From Myxococcota bacterium (GTDB lineage: Bacteria > Myxococcota_A > UBA796 > UBA2385), in contig JAKLKF010000016.1 of the NCBI GenBank assembly GCA_023150805.1, forward strand, positions 49,578 to 86,021: DNA of 36,444 nt, in the 5' to 3' direction. The notes under the pieces were generated by a model. It ran no database searches, had not been told where the DNA came from, and worked only from the letters and a program-made list of their open reading frames with translations. Shown here in pieces: positions 14,921-24,794 of this stretch. Position 1 is the stretch's first letter, and each line of letters starts with the position of its first letter. The position numbers were made by a program, and so were the translations under genes.

Positions 14921-16024
14921 ATGAAGATCCTGATGGCGGCGCGGCGGTACCCGCCCGATGTGTGGTCGGGCACCGAGACGGTGTTCCAGAACCTCTACGA
15001 GCGGGCGCGCGAGCAGCACGAGGTGCGGCTGGTGGTCGGCTGGACCCGGGCGCGCCACATGGTGCCGGCCGAGGCGGCGGCGGTGGAGCTGCGGGGGCTG
15101 GGCAAGGGCAGGAAGTGGGCGGCGATGGCCCGCGCCATCCTGGCCGAGTCCCGGCGCTTCCGGCCCGACGTGGTGCTGAGCAACAGCATCGAGGTGCCGC
15201 CGACCGGCGTGCCGACCGCCTGCATCGTGCACGACCTGAACTTCGGCGAGGCGGCCGGCTCCAGCATCCAGGCCAGCATGGCGGGCCGGGCCAAGGCGCT
15301 GTTCTACGCGACGCGGGCGCGAGGGCTGCAGGCCGTCATCACCGTGAGCGAGGCCAGCGCGCGGGTCCTGGGGCAGGCGGGCGTGCCCGCCGACAAGGTC
15401 CGGGTGATCCACAACGGCGTGGACATCGACCGCTTCCGTCCGGACCCGGCCTGGCAGGGCCGGGGCACCGGCAGCCCCGAGCAGCCGGTCCGCTTCGTCT
15501 ACCCCTCGCGCATCCTGCCGGGGAAGGGGCAGCACCACGCGATCGACGCCCTGGCGCGCCTGCCGCGGGAGCACAAGCGGCGGGCCCACCTGACCATCGT
15601 CGGCGCGGCGGCCGACCCGGTCTACCTCGACCAGCTCAAGGTCCAGAGCTTCGAGCAGCCGGTGGACTTCCACGTCGACGTGCCGGAGATCGCGCCCTGG
15701 TACCAGCAGGCCGACGTGGTGCTGTTCCCGACGGTGATGGACGAGGGCTTCGGCTTCACCGCGGTGGAGGGCATGGCCTGCGGGAAGCCCGTCGTCTGGT
15801 TCGACCAGCCGGCGATCCGCGAGGCGACGGGCGGGCACGGCCTGCCGGTCCCGCGCGGCGATGTCCAGGCGCTGCGGCAGGCGATGATGGGGCTGATGGA
15901 CGATCCGGACCGACGGGCGACCCTGGGCGCCGACGCGCGCCGGCACGTGGAGGCCCACCTTTCCTGGGCCAGCGTCTGGCAGCGCTACGAGACGGTGCTG
16001 GGCGGCATCGCCCGCCGCGGCTGA
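14921..16024 (+). CDS. Glycosyltransferase, GT4 family
   Basis: This is a retaining GT-B glycosyltransferase that probably adds a sugar to the lipid-linked repeat unit of the adjacent polysaccharide locus. The 367-residue protein has the N-terminal Rossmann half with MAARRYPPDVWSGTE and the linker motif VIHNGVDIDRFRP near residue 165. The donor-binding half follows, with VYPSRILPGKGQ, ADVVLFPTVMDEGFGFTAVEGMACGKPVV (the E-x7-E motif) and a final helix. It faces the end of the nine-gene EPS operon across 19 bases. It is therefore transcribed separately, perhaps with the pirin gene or from its own start. The specific sugar donor and acceptor cannot be read from the sequence. Confidence 0.92.
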   Translation: MKILMAARRYPPDVWSGTETVFQNLYERAREQHEVRLVVGWTRARHMVPAEAAAVELRGLGKGRKWAAMARAILAESRRFRPDVVLSNSIEVPPTGVPTACIVHDLNFGEAAGSSIQASMAGRAKALFYATRARGLQAVITVSEASARVLGQAGVPADKVRVIHNGVDIDRFRPDPAWQGRGTGSPEQPVRFVYPSRILPGKGQHHAIDALARLPREHKRRAHLTIVGAAADPVYLDQLKVQSFEQPVDFHVDVPEIAPWYQQADVVLFPTVMDEGFGFTAVEGMACGKPVVWFDQPAIREATGGHGLPVPRGDVQALRQAMMGLMDDPDRRATLGADARRHVEAHLSWASVWQRYETVLGGIARRG

Positions 16025-16043
16025 GGGCCTCGCGCCCCGCCGG

Positions 16044-16793
16044 TCACCGCGCCTGGGGCCGGCCCAGCCGCTGCGCCACCACGCGCGCCAGGAAGACCGG
16101 GTTGCCCAGCAGGTAGCGCTTCCACAGGCGCCGGGGCTCGGCGATCAGCCGGCCCACCCACTCCGCCCGGTCCGTGAACCAGCGGGGGCCCCGCGCCGTG
16201 CGGCCGGCGACGAAGTCGGCCGTCGCGCCCAGGCACCACACGACAGGCGCGTCGATGCGGTCGCGCCGCTCCTCGGTCCAGTACTCCTGGACGGGCGTGC
16301 CCATGCCGACCAGCACGACGTCGGGCCGGAAGGCGTTGATCCGGTCGATGCTGGCCTGGTCCTCGGGGCCCTGGCGCGGGTGGTAGCCGTGGTCGGTCCC
16401 GATCTGGAGGCCGGGGTGGTGCTCCCGCAGCCGCGCCGCGGCTTCGTCCGTCACGCCGGGCTCGCCGCCGATCCACCAGATCCGCCAGCCCCGGCCCTCG
16501 GCCTGGGCGGCCAGGTCCCAGATCCAGTCGGCGCCGGTCATGCGGTGTGGCAGGTCCTGGCCCAGGATCCGGGCGCCCATGCGCACGCCGTTGCCGTCGC
16601 AGAAGCAGATGTCGACCTGGCGCAGGAAGTGCGTGAGGCGCCCGTCCCGCGCCGCGGTGTTCAGCACGTGCACGTTGGCGTAGGCGATGGTGATCCGGGC
16701 CTGCGCGGCGATGGCGCGGTCGACCTCGGACAGCAGCGCCTGCCAGCTCAGCGGCAGGACGGGCACGCCCAGGACGTCGACCGGCTGCGCCAT
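16044..16793 (-). CDS. WecG/TagA/CpsF family glycosyltransferase (GT26)
   Basis: GT26 enzymes add ManNAc-, ManNAcA- or related residues to undecaprenyl-diphosphate sugars during teichoic-acid, ECA or capsule synthesis. The 249-residue protein has ANVHVLNTA near the N-terminus, FCDGNGVRMGARILG, then RMTGADWIWDLA, and the hallmark VLVGMGTPVQEYW. The end is a basic tail of the type that docks on the inner membrane. It is the last gene of the EPS operon, starting 2 bases after the stop of the IPT lipoprotein. It probably adds the second sugar after the initiating phosphotransferase; this follows from family knowledge and context rather than any substrate-determining residue I can see. Confidence 0.94.
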   Translation of the reverse strand: MAQPVDVLGVPVLPLSWQALLSEVDRAIAAQARITIAYANVHVLNTAARDGRLTHFLRQVDICFCDGNGVRMGARILGQDLPHRMTGADWIWDLAAQAEGRGWRIWWIGGEPGVTDEAAARLREHHPGLQIGTDHGYHPRQGPEDQASIDRINAFRPDVVLVGMGTPVQEYWTEERRDRIDAPVVWCLGATADFVAGRTARGPRWFTDRAEWVGRLIAEPRRLWKRYLLGNPVFLARVVAQRLGRPQAR

Positions 16794-16795
16794 GG

Positions 16796-17931
16796 CTACC
16801 GGGTGACGGCGGCGCCCAAGACGGCGTGGATGCCGACCAGGCGGGTGTCGGCTTGGTTCAGGGGCAGGGTGGACGTGGTCTCGAGGGCGCGACCGACCTT
16901 GATGTAGAGGGTCAGCCCCGCCTCCCAGGACTGGAAGGTCGTGGGCGCCACCGAGAAGCTGCCGTCGTCGGCGACCAGGCAGCTCACCTGCTCCACCTGG
17001 GTGCCAGTGCCCCCGTCGACCAGGTTGAGCAGGAAGACCAGGCCGGTCCCGTCGGTGCCCTGCTGCCAGGTGAAGTCCAGGTCTCCGACCCCCAGCGAGA
17101 GCGAGGTGCTGTCCAGGTCGGGGGAGGTCAGCTCGACCTGACCGGGCAGCGTGACCAGCTCGGGCAGGTCGAAGGCGGGGAAGTCCGACGAGGCGAAGTC
17201 CAGGACCTCCCAGGTGTCGCCCTCCTGCAGGAGGTCGACGTTCACGGAGCCGTCCCCGTCGCTGCCGTTGAAGAGGTTCTCGGCCTCGTCCCAGGCCAGG
17301 ACGAGGGGATCGGCCCCGTCGGTGCTGGACAGGGTGAGGCTGGCCGCGCCCGGATCGACCAGCACCCAGCCCAGGTCCGGGGACCAGTTCCGACGGCAGG
17401 AGTCCCAGTCGTCCGCGACGGTGTCGAAGTAGGAGGCGCCGGCCTTGGGCGTCAGGAACGCGACCTGGGCGGCCCCCGTCTCGCCGAGCGCCGCCAGGGC
17501 CCCCACCTGCTCCACCCGCTCCACGCGGCCGATCATCCCCGTCAGTCCACTGCCATCCCGGAAGTACCGGTAGCCCTGGGCCAGCGTGCCTTCGCCGGCC
17601 GAGGTGGTGACGGTGACGTCGACCCAGCCCTCCTGGTCGGCCTGGGGCGTGAGCACCCGCAGCTCGTCCGCCAGCCAGGTCCGCACCTCGGCCCGCTCGT
17701 CGCCGAAGCGCACCTCGACGTCCGCGGCGAAGGGACCGCCGCGGATCACGACGGGCTCGCCGCCGCTGGTCAGGCCGTAGAGCGGGTCCAGCGACTCGAC
17801 CGCGATCACGATGGGCTGGCCGGTGTCGGTGGCCCCCCCGTCGGCGCCTCCACAGCCGCCCGGCAGGTCCTCGCAGGTCTCGTCGATCGCGCCGCCGTCC
17901 AGCAGGCCACAGGAGAGCAACAGCAGGAGCG

Positions 17932-17935
<4 letters not shown>
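16796..17935 (-). CDS. IPT/TIG-domain lipoprotein B
   Basis: This is the second of two tandem paralogues of unknown function in the EPS operon. The start is GTG at 17935, overlapping the upstream stop as GTGA. It gives a very short hydrophobic leader (TLLLLLSC), which is unusually brief for a lipoprotein signal. A Gly/Asp-rich linker with two cysteine pairs is followed by an IPT/TIG Ig-like domain: VESLDPLYGLTSGGEPVVIRGGPF, VRFG, LRVLTPQ, GWVDVTVTTSAG, about residues 35-120. The rest aligns along its length with paralogue A: YRYFRDGSGLTGMIG, CLVADDGSFSV, and a C-terminal domain of about 250 residues that I do not recognise. Surface or periplasmic location is inferred. A longer N-terminus would run inside the preceding gene with no good start. 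Confidence 0.75.
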
Positions 17936-19188
<1,253 letters not shown>

Positions 19189-19231
19189 CGGCACCACCGT
19201 AGCCAGCGGCGGGGGCGCCACGCAAGCCGCC

Positions 19232-20752
19232 TCAGGCCGACGGGGGCGTCACCCGACCCGGGGGGATCGACGAGGATGCCTGCGCCGTGCGCTCGGCCAG
19301 GAAGCCCAGCAGGCGCGTGGCGCTGCGTGCCTTGTGGAGCAGGTCCTCGCCGGAGCGCACGGCCGACACCTGCTTCCAGATCCCCGCCGGGGAGAGGTAC
19401 TGGGCGGCGTAGGCGAGCTTGAGCGCCAACGCCAGCTCGGCGCGCGAGAGGTGGGGGAGGTTGATGATGACCTCGCGCGCGTTGTCAGCGGGCCGGAAGT
19501 CGCCCTCGACGAACCAGCCGTTGTGCATCGCCTGGTCGTACATCTCGGTGCTGGGGGAGGGCAGGGCCACCGAGAAGTGCACGAAGCGGGTGCCCAGGCG
19601 CCGCGACATGCGCCAGGAGTTGTAGACGGTGGACCAGGTCTCGTTGGGGCTGGCGCCGATGAGCACGCTGATCTCGGGCTCCACGCCGTTGGCCCGGCAG
19701 GTCTCGACCGCCTGGACGACGTCCCGGACGTGGATCTCCTTGACGCAGTCCTCCAGCAGGCCGTCGTCGAAGGTCTCGCTGCCCATGTAGACCATCTTGC
19801 AGCCGGCCCGGGCCATCGCCCGGATCTGCTCGGCGTCGTGGAGCATGTTCGCGCGCGCCAGGCAGATCCAGTGCAGGCCCAGGGGCTCGATCCCCTCGCA
19901 GATCGCGGTGGTGCGCTTCTTGCCCCAGGTGAAGATGTTGTCGGCGATCTCGACGCCCTTGTAGCCGCGGGCGGCGATGTCCTGGAACTCGGCGACGATC
20001 TGCTCCACCGTGCGCTTGCGCAGCGGCGGACGCTGCACGTAGGTGGGCTGCAGGCGCTTGAACTCCAGCTCGATCGCCTGGTCGACGGCGTTGGTGCAGC
20101 AGAAGGTGCACCGGAAGCCGCAGCCGCGGCTGACCGCCATCGTGGTGATCGGGTGGACGTCCAGGCGGTTGGCCCGGTACCGGCCCAGCAGCAGCCCGCG
20201 GTCGGGCATCGGCAGGGTCGTCACGTCCAGGAGCTGCCGGAAGGCGCCCCGCTGCACCCCCCCGCCCGGGGGGAACCAGGCCAGGCCGTCGATGCCCTCG
20301 AGCCGGCGCTGGCCGCGCCAGGCCTCGTCCAGCTCCCGGAGCGTGTGCTCGGGCTCGCCCAGCAGGCACCAGCTCTGGTCCCCGACCCGGAACTCCTCGG
20401 GCTTCCACGTCGGCGCCGTGCCCATGAACACGAAGCGGGTGCCGGGCCGCCGGGCGTGGATGCGCCGAGCGGCCTCGAGGTCCTCCACGGCCGAGAGATA
20501 GGTCGACCAGTGCAACACCACGTCCCACTGCTCGGCGGCGATCAAGGCGTCGAAGGCGGCCTCGTCCACCCCCTCGGCCGGGCAGTCGAGGAAGCGCACC
20601 TGCCAGCCCAGCTCCACCTGGGCGAAGGTCGCCACCTGCAAGAAGTGGATCGCCGGCTTGTAGTCGAAGCCGTAGTTGCAGCCGTAGACTCGGTCGATCG
20701 GCAGCCCACGCGCGTTGAAGGCGGCGGGCGGGATGAGGAAGAGGGCCTTCAC
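19232..20752 (-). CDS. B12-binding-domain-type radical SAM protein
   Basis: The 506-residue protein has an N-terminal Rossmann-like region (about residues 1-150, with VVLHWSTYLSAVEDLEAA and RFVFMGTAPTW) resembling the cobalamin-binding half of B12 radical SAM enzymes. The radical SAM barrel follows. Its cluster motif is CGFRCTFC in VSRGCGFRCTFCC, with later barrel signatures GVEIADNIF, ICLARANML, CKMVYMGSETFDD and PEISVLIGASPNET. The canonical D-x-H-x-x-G cobalamin motif is not evident, so cobalamin binding is uncertain. The start is GTG at 20752, with GGAG about 7 bases upstream and 12 bases after the GT4 stop. It lies in the middle of the EPS operon. A role in modifying a sugar, lipid carrier or the neighbouring lipoproteins is possible; nothing in the sequence identifies the substrate. 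Confidence 0.88.
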   Translation of the reverse strand: MKALFLIPPAAFNARGLPIDRVYGCNYGFDYKPAIHFLQVATFAQVELGWQVRFLDCPAEGVDEAAFDALIAAEQWDVVLHWSTYLSAVEDLEAARRIHARRPGTRFVFMGTAPTWKPEEFRVGDQSWCLLGEPEHTLRELDEAWRGQRRLEGIDGLAWFPPGGGVQRGAFRQLLDVTTLPMPDRGLLLGRYRANRLDVHPITTMAVSRGCGFRCTFCCTNAVDQAIELEFKRLQPTYVQRPPLRKRTVEQIVAEFQDIAARGYKGVEIADNIFTWGKKRTTAICEGIEPLGLHWICLARANMLHDAEQIRAMARAGCKMVYMGSETFDDGLLEDCVKEIHVRDVVQAVETCRANGVEPEISVLIGASPNETWSTVYNSWRMSRRLGTRFVHFSVALPSPSTEMYDQAMHNGWFVEGDFRPADNAREVIINLPHLSRAELALALKLAYAAQYLSPAGIWKQVSAVRSGEDLLHKARSATRLLGFLAERTAQASSSIPPGRVTPPSA

Positions 20753-20764
20753 CTGGGACTCCGG

Positions 20765-22003
20765 TCAGGTCGGGGACCTACCCCGATCGGCGGCGGAGCG
20801 GACCTGGGCGTAGATCCGAAGCACCGCGTCGAGGTGCGCCCGCGGTGCCAGGTCGCGCTCGACCCGGCGCCGGCCGGCCTGCCCCAGCGCCGTCGCCCGG
20901 TCGGCGTCCGCGAGCAGGCCCTCGACGGCGCGCGCCAGGGCCACGCTGTCGCCGGGCGGCACCCGCAGGCCGTCCACGCCGTGCTGGATCTGCTCGGTGA
21001 TGCCGCCGATGTCGCTGGCGACCACGGCGCGCCCCGCCCGCTGGGCCTCCAGGACGGCGTAGGGGAAGTTCTCGGGCCACAGGGACGGGACGACGGCGAC
21101 CCGGACCCCGGCGAGCAGGCGCGTCACCTCGGCCCGCGGCTGGTGCCCGAGGAAGCGCACCCAGGGCATCGGCGCCGCCTGGGCGCGCAGGGCCTCCTCC
21201 ATCGGGCCGCCGCCGCAGATGGTCAGGGGGTGACCCGGCAGGCGACGGGCGGCGTCGATGGCGACCTGGACTCCCTTCTCCTCGGCCAGGCGGCCCGCGT
21301 AGAACCAGCCCGCGCCGGGCCCGTCGGCGGCCGGGGCGTCGGAGACGTCCAGCGGGTTGGGCAGGTGCTCCACCCGGTGGGCGGGCACGCCGAACCGCAC
21401 CAGGGTGCGGGCCAGGTGCAGGCTGGGGCAGAGGAAGCGGTCGACCATCTCCCACACGCCGGCCACGTGGTGCGCCTGCTTCTCGACCGCCACCGCCACG
21501 CTGGGCAGGACGGACTCCCACTTGCAGCGGTGCAGCACCGCCTGGTGGTAGCGGTGCCCGCGGCAGCGCTCGCAGGGGCGGCCCTGGGTGAACAGCAGGC
21601 CGGAGGGGCACACGAGCTCGTAGTCGTGCACGGTCCAGACGACCGGCACGCCCTCCCGGCGCAGGGCGGCGAGGATCGAGGGCGTCAGGTGGCGGTGCAG
21701 GTGCTGGACGTGGGCGACGTCGGGGCGCAGCTCGCGCGCCAGGGCCCGCGCGGCGCGCGACGCCTCGGGCGACCAGACCATGCCGAGCATGGCGCGCAGG
21801 CGGTCCAGGGGGCTGTGTGCGCCGCGCATGTCGACCCAGCTGGGGAAGCGGGCCTCGAAGATGGAGGGCTCGTTGTCGGGGTGCCGCATGGCCAGGGGGA
21901 TCACCTGGTGTCCGGCCCCCTCCAGCAGCCGGGACAGGTCGCGGGTGTAGGTGGTGTCTCCTCCGCGCGGGTGGTGGAAGCTGTGCACCATCAGGACGCG
22001 CAT
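20765..22003 (-). CDS. Glycosyltransferase, GT4 family, with Cys cluster
   Basis: This is a 412-residue GT-B glycosyltransferase acting in repeat-unit assembly. The N-terminal half opens MVHSFHHPRGGDTTYTRDLS and has VVWTVHDYELVCPSG. A Cys-containing loop follows (CPSG, then CERC and HRC) of the kind found in a subset of GT4 enzymes, where it may bind a metal. The donor half has WFYAGRLAEEKGVQVAIDA, ICGGGPM and PSLWPENFPYAVLEAQRAGRAVVASDIGG, with the E-x7-E region intact. The ATG at 22003 overlaps the upstream stop by one base (TGATG), indicating translational coupling to the polymerase-like gene. The donor sugar is unknown. Confidence 0.92.
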   Translation of the reverse strand: MRVLMVHSFHHPRGGDTTYTRDLSRLLEGAGHQVIPLAMRHPDNEPSIFEARFPSWVDMRGAHSPLDRLRAMLGMVWSPEASRAARALARELRPDVAHVQHLHRHLTPSILAALRREGVPVVWTVHDYELVCPSGLLFTQGRPCERCRGHRYHQAVLHRCKWESVLPSVAVAVEKQAHHVAGVWEMVDRFLCPSLHLARTLVRFGVPAHRVEHLPNPLDVSDAPAADGPGAGWFYAGRLAEEKGVQVAIDAARRLPGHPLTICGGGPMEEALRAQAAPMPWVRFLGHQPRAEVTRLLAGVRVAVVPSLWPENFPYAVLEAQRAGRAVVASDIGGITEQIQHGVDGLRVPPGDSVALARAVEGLLADADRATALGQAGRRRVERDLAPRAHLDAVLRIYAQVRSAADRGRSPT

Positions 22004-23262
22004 CAGGGCTCTCCGGCGGGCGCGCGGGGGACCTGCGCCAGGCCCCAGGCGGTGGCGAGCGGGACCCAGTGGGTGGGGCTGAACAGCTCGGTGGACAGCA
22101 GGAGCTGCCCGTGCAGGACCGCGAAGGTGGCCAGCGCCGCGTAGGCGGGCAGGGCTGTCGGCTCGCTGTCGGGGTGCAGTCGCCGCTCGTCGTGGAAGCG
22201 CCGCAGCAGGCGGCGTCCTGCGCCCGCGACGAACAGCGCCAGGCCCGTCAGCCCCAGCAGTCCGGTCTCGGCGCCGACCTTCTGCGGAGCGCCGTGGGCG
22301 TCGACCCCGTTGACCCGGTAGTGTGGGAAGGTGGCCATCTCGACGTGGGTGCTCATCCCGGAGCCGCTGCCGACCAGGGGGTGCGCACGCAGCATCTGCC
22401 AGGAGCGCACGTTCAGCGAGTGGCGGGAGCGGGCGGCGTCGAGCATGGTCCGCGACTGCAGCAGCACGGGCGCGTAGTAGGCCAGCGCCAGGCCCAGGGC
22501 TGCGACGGGCACGATCAGGCGGGGGCGCCAGGCCAGCGGGCGAGCCTGGGGGAAGTGGAGGGCCAGGGCGAGACCGGCGCCGAGCCAGGCGGTCTTGGAG
22601 ACGCTGGCCAGCACGGCGGCCAGGACCAGGGCGGTCGTGGCCGCCAGGGCGGCGCGGCGGGCCGGGGGCGGGGCGGGCTCCCGGCGCCAGGCCAGCAGCA
22701 GCGGCACCCAGCCGGCCATGCAGACCGCCAGGGTCTTGTGGTTGGGCGTGAGCCCGGCCAGGGCCTGGTACCACAGCCCGTCGCCGGCCAGGAAGCGGCC
22801 GGCGCTGCTGGCCAGCGACACGAGGGCGGCCACGGCGAGGGAGGTGAGGACCAGGGGCCGGGCGAGGCCCCGGGGCAGGACCTGCGCGACGATCCAGGAC
22901 AGCCCCAGCCCGTAGAGCAGGTAGACCAGGAGGGGCTTGCGGACCAGGTGGTGCAGGGCCGCGCCCGGGTCCAGCGCGTGGGGCAGGGACAGCAGGCTGG
23001 CGAGGAGCAGCAGGGCCCACCCCAGCGGGCCCGGCGGAGTGAAGCCGCCGCGAGGGCCGGTCGCCCAGGTCCACATCGCGACGGGCAGCAGGGCCAGGGC
23101 GGCGATGTCGGCCACCGGCGCGTCCGCCGCCCAGGTCCGCCCCCCGGGCAGCGGCAGGTCCAGGGCGATCGTGAGGTCGATGTAGGGATGGCCGAGCAGC
23201 ACCACCGCCACTGCGATGGCGGCGGCGACGGCGAGCGCGCGGGGACGGGAGGGGGTGGGCAC
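22003..23262 (-). CDS. O-antigen polymerase/ligase-like membrane protein (Wzy candidate)
   Basis: The 419-residue product is almost entirely hydrophobic segments, about 10-12 predicted transmembrane helices. A larger periplasmic loop near residues 270-340 contains SRHSLNVRSWQMLRAHPLVGSG, the Arg/His-containing pattern of the O-antigen ligase/polymerase (Wzy_C) domain, followed by HGAPQKVGAETGLLG. In this operon it is the only polymerase candidate, so it probably links flipped repeat units on the periplasmic side. A ligase role, transferring polymer to another acceptor, cannot be excluded. The start is GTG at 23262, 8 bases after the flippase stop, with only a weak ribosome site. Downstream it is coupled to the GT4 gene. 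Confidence 0.85.
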   Translation of the reverse strand: MPTPSRPRALAVAAAIAVAVVLLGHPYIDLTIALDLPLPGGRTWAADAPVADIAALALLPVAMWTWATGPRGGFTPPGPLGWALLLLASLLSLPHALDPGAALHHLVRKPLLVYLLYGLGLSWIVAQVLPRGLARPLVLTSLAVAALVSLASSAGRFLAGDGLWYQALAGLTPNHKTLAVCMAGWVPLLLAWRREPAPPPARRAALAATTALVLAAVLASVSKTAWLGAGLALALHFPQARPLAWRPRLIVPVAALGLALAYYAPVLLQSRTMLDAARSRHSLNVRSWQMLRAHPLVGSGSGMSTHVEMATFPHYRVNGVDAHGAPQKVGAETGLLGLTGLALFVAGAGRRLLRRFHDERRLHPDSEPTALPAYAALATFAVLHGQLLLSTELFSPTHWVPLATAWGLAQVPRAPAGEP

Positions 23263-23270
23263 GAGGGGCT

Positions 23271-24794
23271 CTACCGCGCGACGGCGGCGGTGAGGCGCCA
23301 GGCCGCGCCGAGGATGGCCAGGCAGGTGGCCGCGGCCCCCCACAGCGTGGGATCGGACCAGGCCCGGGGCGCGCCGGGGCCCAGCTCGACCGCGAGGGCC
23401 ACGGCCGCCGACAGGCCGACGAAGGCCACCGAGGGGAGGCCGGCCCCGGGCAGGATCCGTCCCCACGCCGACCCCCAGCCGCGAGCCAGCAGGCCCAGGT
23501 ACAGGCCGGGGATCACCACCATGACCAGCGTGGTCGCCAGGGCCAGCCCCTGCAGCCCCAGCGGGCCGATCAGCAGGGCGTTGAGGGTGGTGTTGAGCGC
23601 GAGGCTGCCCACACCCAGCGCGAGCACCAGCCGCAGGTTGCGCTCGACCACGTGGGCACGCACGGCCAGGATCCCCAGCAGGTTGGGCAGGACCCCGGGC
23701 AGGTACCAGGCCAGGACCGAGGCCGTGGCCAGGGTGTCCGCCGGCGTGAAGGCGCCCCGCTCGAACAGCGTGGACACCAGCAGGTGTCGGCCGATGAACA
23801 TGCCCGCCAGGACCGGGCTGGCCAGGCTGGCGACCCAGGCGAGGGACCGGGCGACGCCCTGGCGCGCGGAGACCACCTCGCCGCGGGCGAAGAGGTGGGA
23901 CCAGCTCGCGTAGGCGACCATGAGCAGGGAGCTCTCCAGCAGGGTCTGCGGGATCACGCGGGCCCGGTCCGCGTACTCCAGGGTGGCGACCGAGCCCGGG
24001 TCGAGGGTGGCGGCGAAGGCCTTGTCCACGACGAGGTTGAGGGCCACCAGCACCTCGCCGCCGAGGATGGGCGCCAGGTCCCGACCGAGCTGGCGCACCT
24101 CGGGATCGATCTGCAGGCCCGGCCGGGGCAGGATCCCCTCGCGCCGCCAGAGGACCAGGGTCCACGCGGCGAGCTGCACGATCTCGCCGGCGACCAGGCC
24201 CCAGGGCAGGGCGTCGTGCGCCAGCGACGGCAGCAGCAGCCAGGTGGTGAGGATGACCGTGGCCGCCCTCGCCACCGGGCTGAGCGCGACCTCGAAGAAG
24301 CGCCCGTGGACCTCGCAGGCCACGCGCATCACCGCACCGCTGGCGGTGAGGACCATGAAGGGCAGCAGGCGCCAGAGGAAGCCTCGGGCCATCTGCACGG
24401 TCTGGTCGTCGAAGTGGGTCAGGCGGGCCAGGGCCGGCTCCGCGGCCAGGCAGATGACCAGCCCGAAGCCCAGCGCGGCGGTGGCCGACGTGGTCAGCAG
24501 GCCGCCGAGGATCACCGGCAGGCGGTCGGGGTGGCGGGCGCGCGCCCGCGCCAGGACGGGCGTGGCGGCGGTGCCCAGGCTGGTGCCGGCCAGGACCAGC
24601 GCGAAGGTGGGGAAGGCCAGGGCCCAGAACCAGGCGTCGGTGACCTTGCCGACGCCGAACCACAGCGCCACCACCACGGGGACCAGGAAGGCAGCGCCGC
24701 GGCTGGCCAGGGCCACGGGGACCAGCAGGAGCGACGTCCGGCCCACCCCGTCTGTGCGCGCGCCGCCGGACGCCGACTCCGGCGGCGCCGTCAC
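23271..24794 (-). CDS. MviN/MurJ-like flippase (Wzx candidate)
   Basis: This is a 507-residue polytopic membrane protein of the MOP exporter superfamily with about 14 hydrophobic segments. It resembles MviN/MurJ rather than classical Wzx: DAWFWALAFPTFALVLAGTSLGTAATPVL near residue 50, EVLVALNLVVDKAFA, and STLFERGAFTPADT are typical. In this setting it most likely flips the undecaprenyl-diphosphate-linked repeat unit across the inner membrane. Peptidoglycan lipid II remains a formal alternative because the family overlaps. The start is GTG at 24794, overlapping the upstream stop as GTGA. It is placed directly between the priming transferase and the polymerase-like gene, as expected for a Wzx/Wzy system. 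Confidence 0.9.
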   Translation of the reverse strand: MTAPPESASGGARTDGVGRTSLLLVPVALASRGAAFLVPVVVALWFGVGKVTDAWFWALAFPTFALVLAGTSLGTAATPVLARARARHPDRLPVILGGLLTTSATAALGFGLVICLAAEPALARLTHFDDQTVQMARGFLWRLLPFMVLTASGAVMRVACEVHGRFFEVALSPVARAATVILTTWLLLPSLAHDALPWGLVAGEIVQLAAWTLVLWRREGILPRPGLQIDPEVRQLGRDLAPILGGEVLVALNLVVDKAFAATLDPGSVATLEYADRARVIPQTLLESSLLMVAYASWSHLFARGEVVSARQGVARSLAWVASLASPVLAGMFIGRHLLVSTLFERGAFTPADTLATASVLAWYLPGVLPNLLGILAVRAHVVERNLRLVLALGVGSLALNTTLNALLIGPLGLQGLALATTLVMVVIPGLYLGLLARGWGSAWGRILPGAGLPSVAFVGLSAAVALAVELGPGAPRAWSDPTLWGAAATCLAILGAAWRLTAAVAR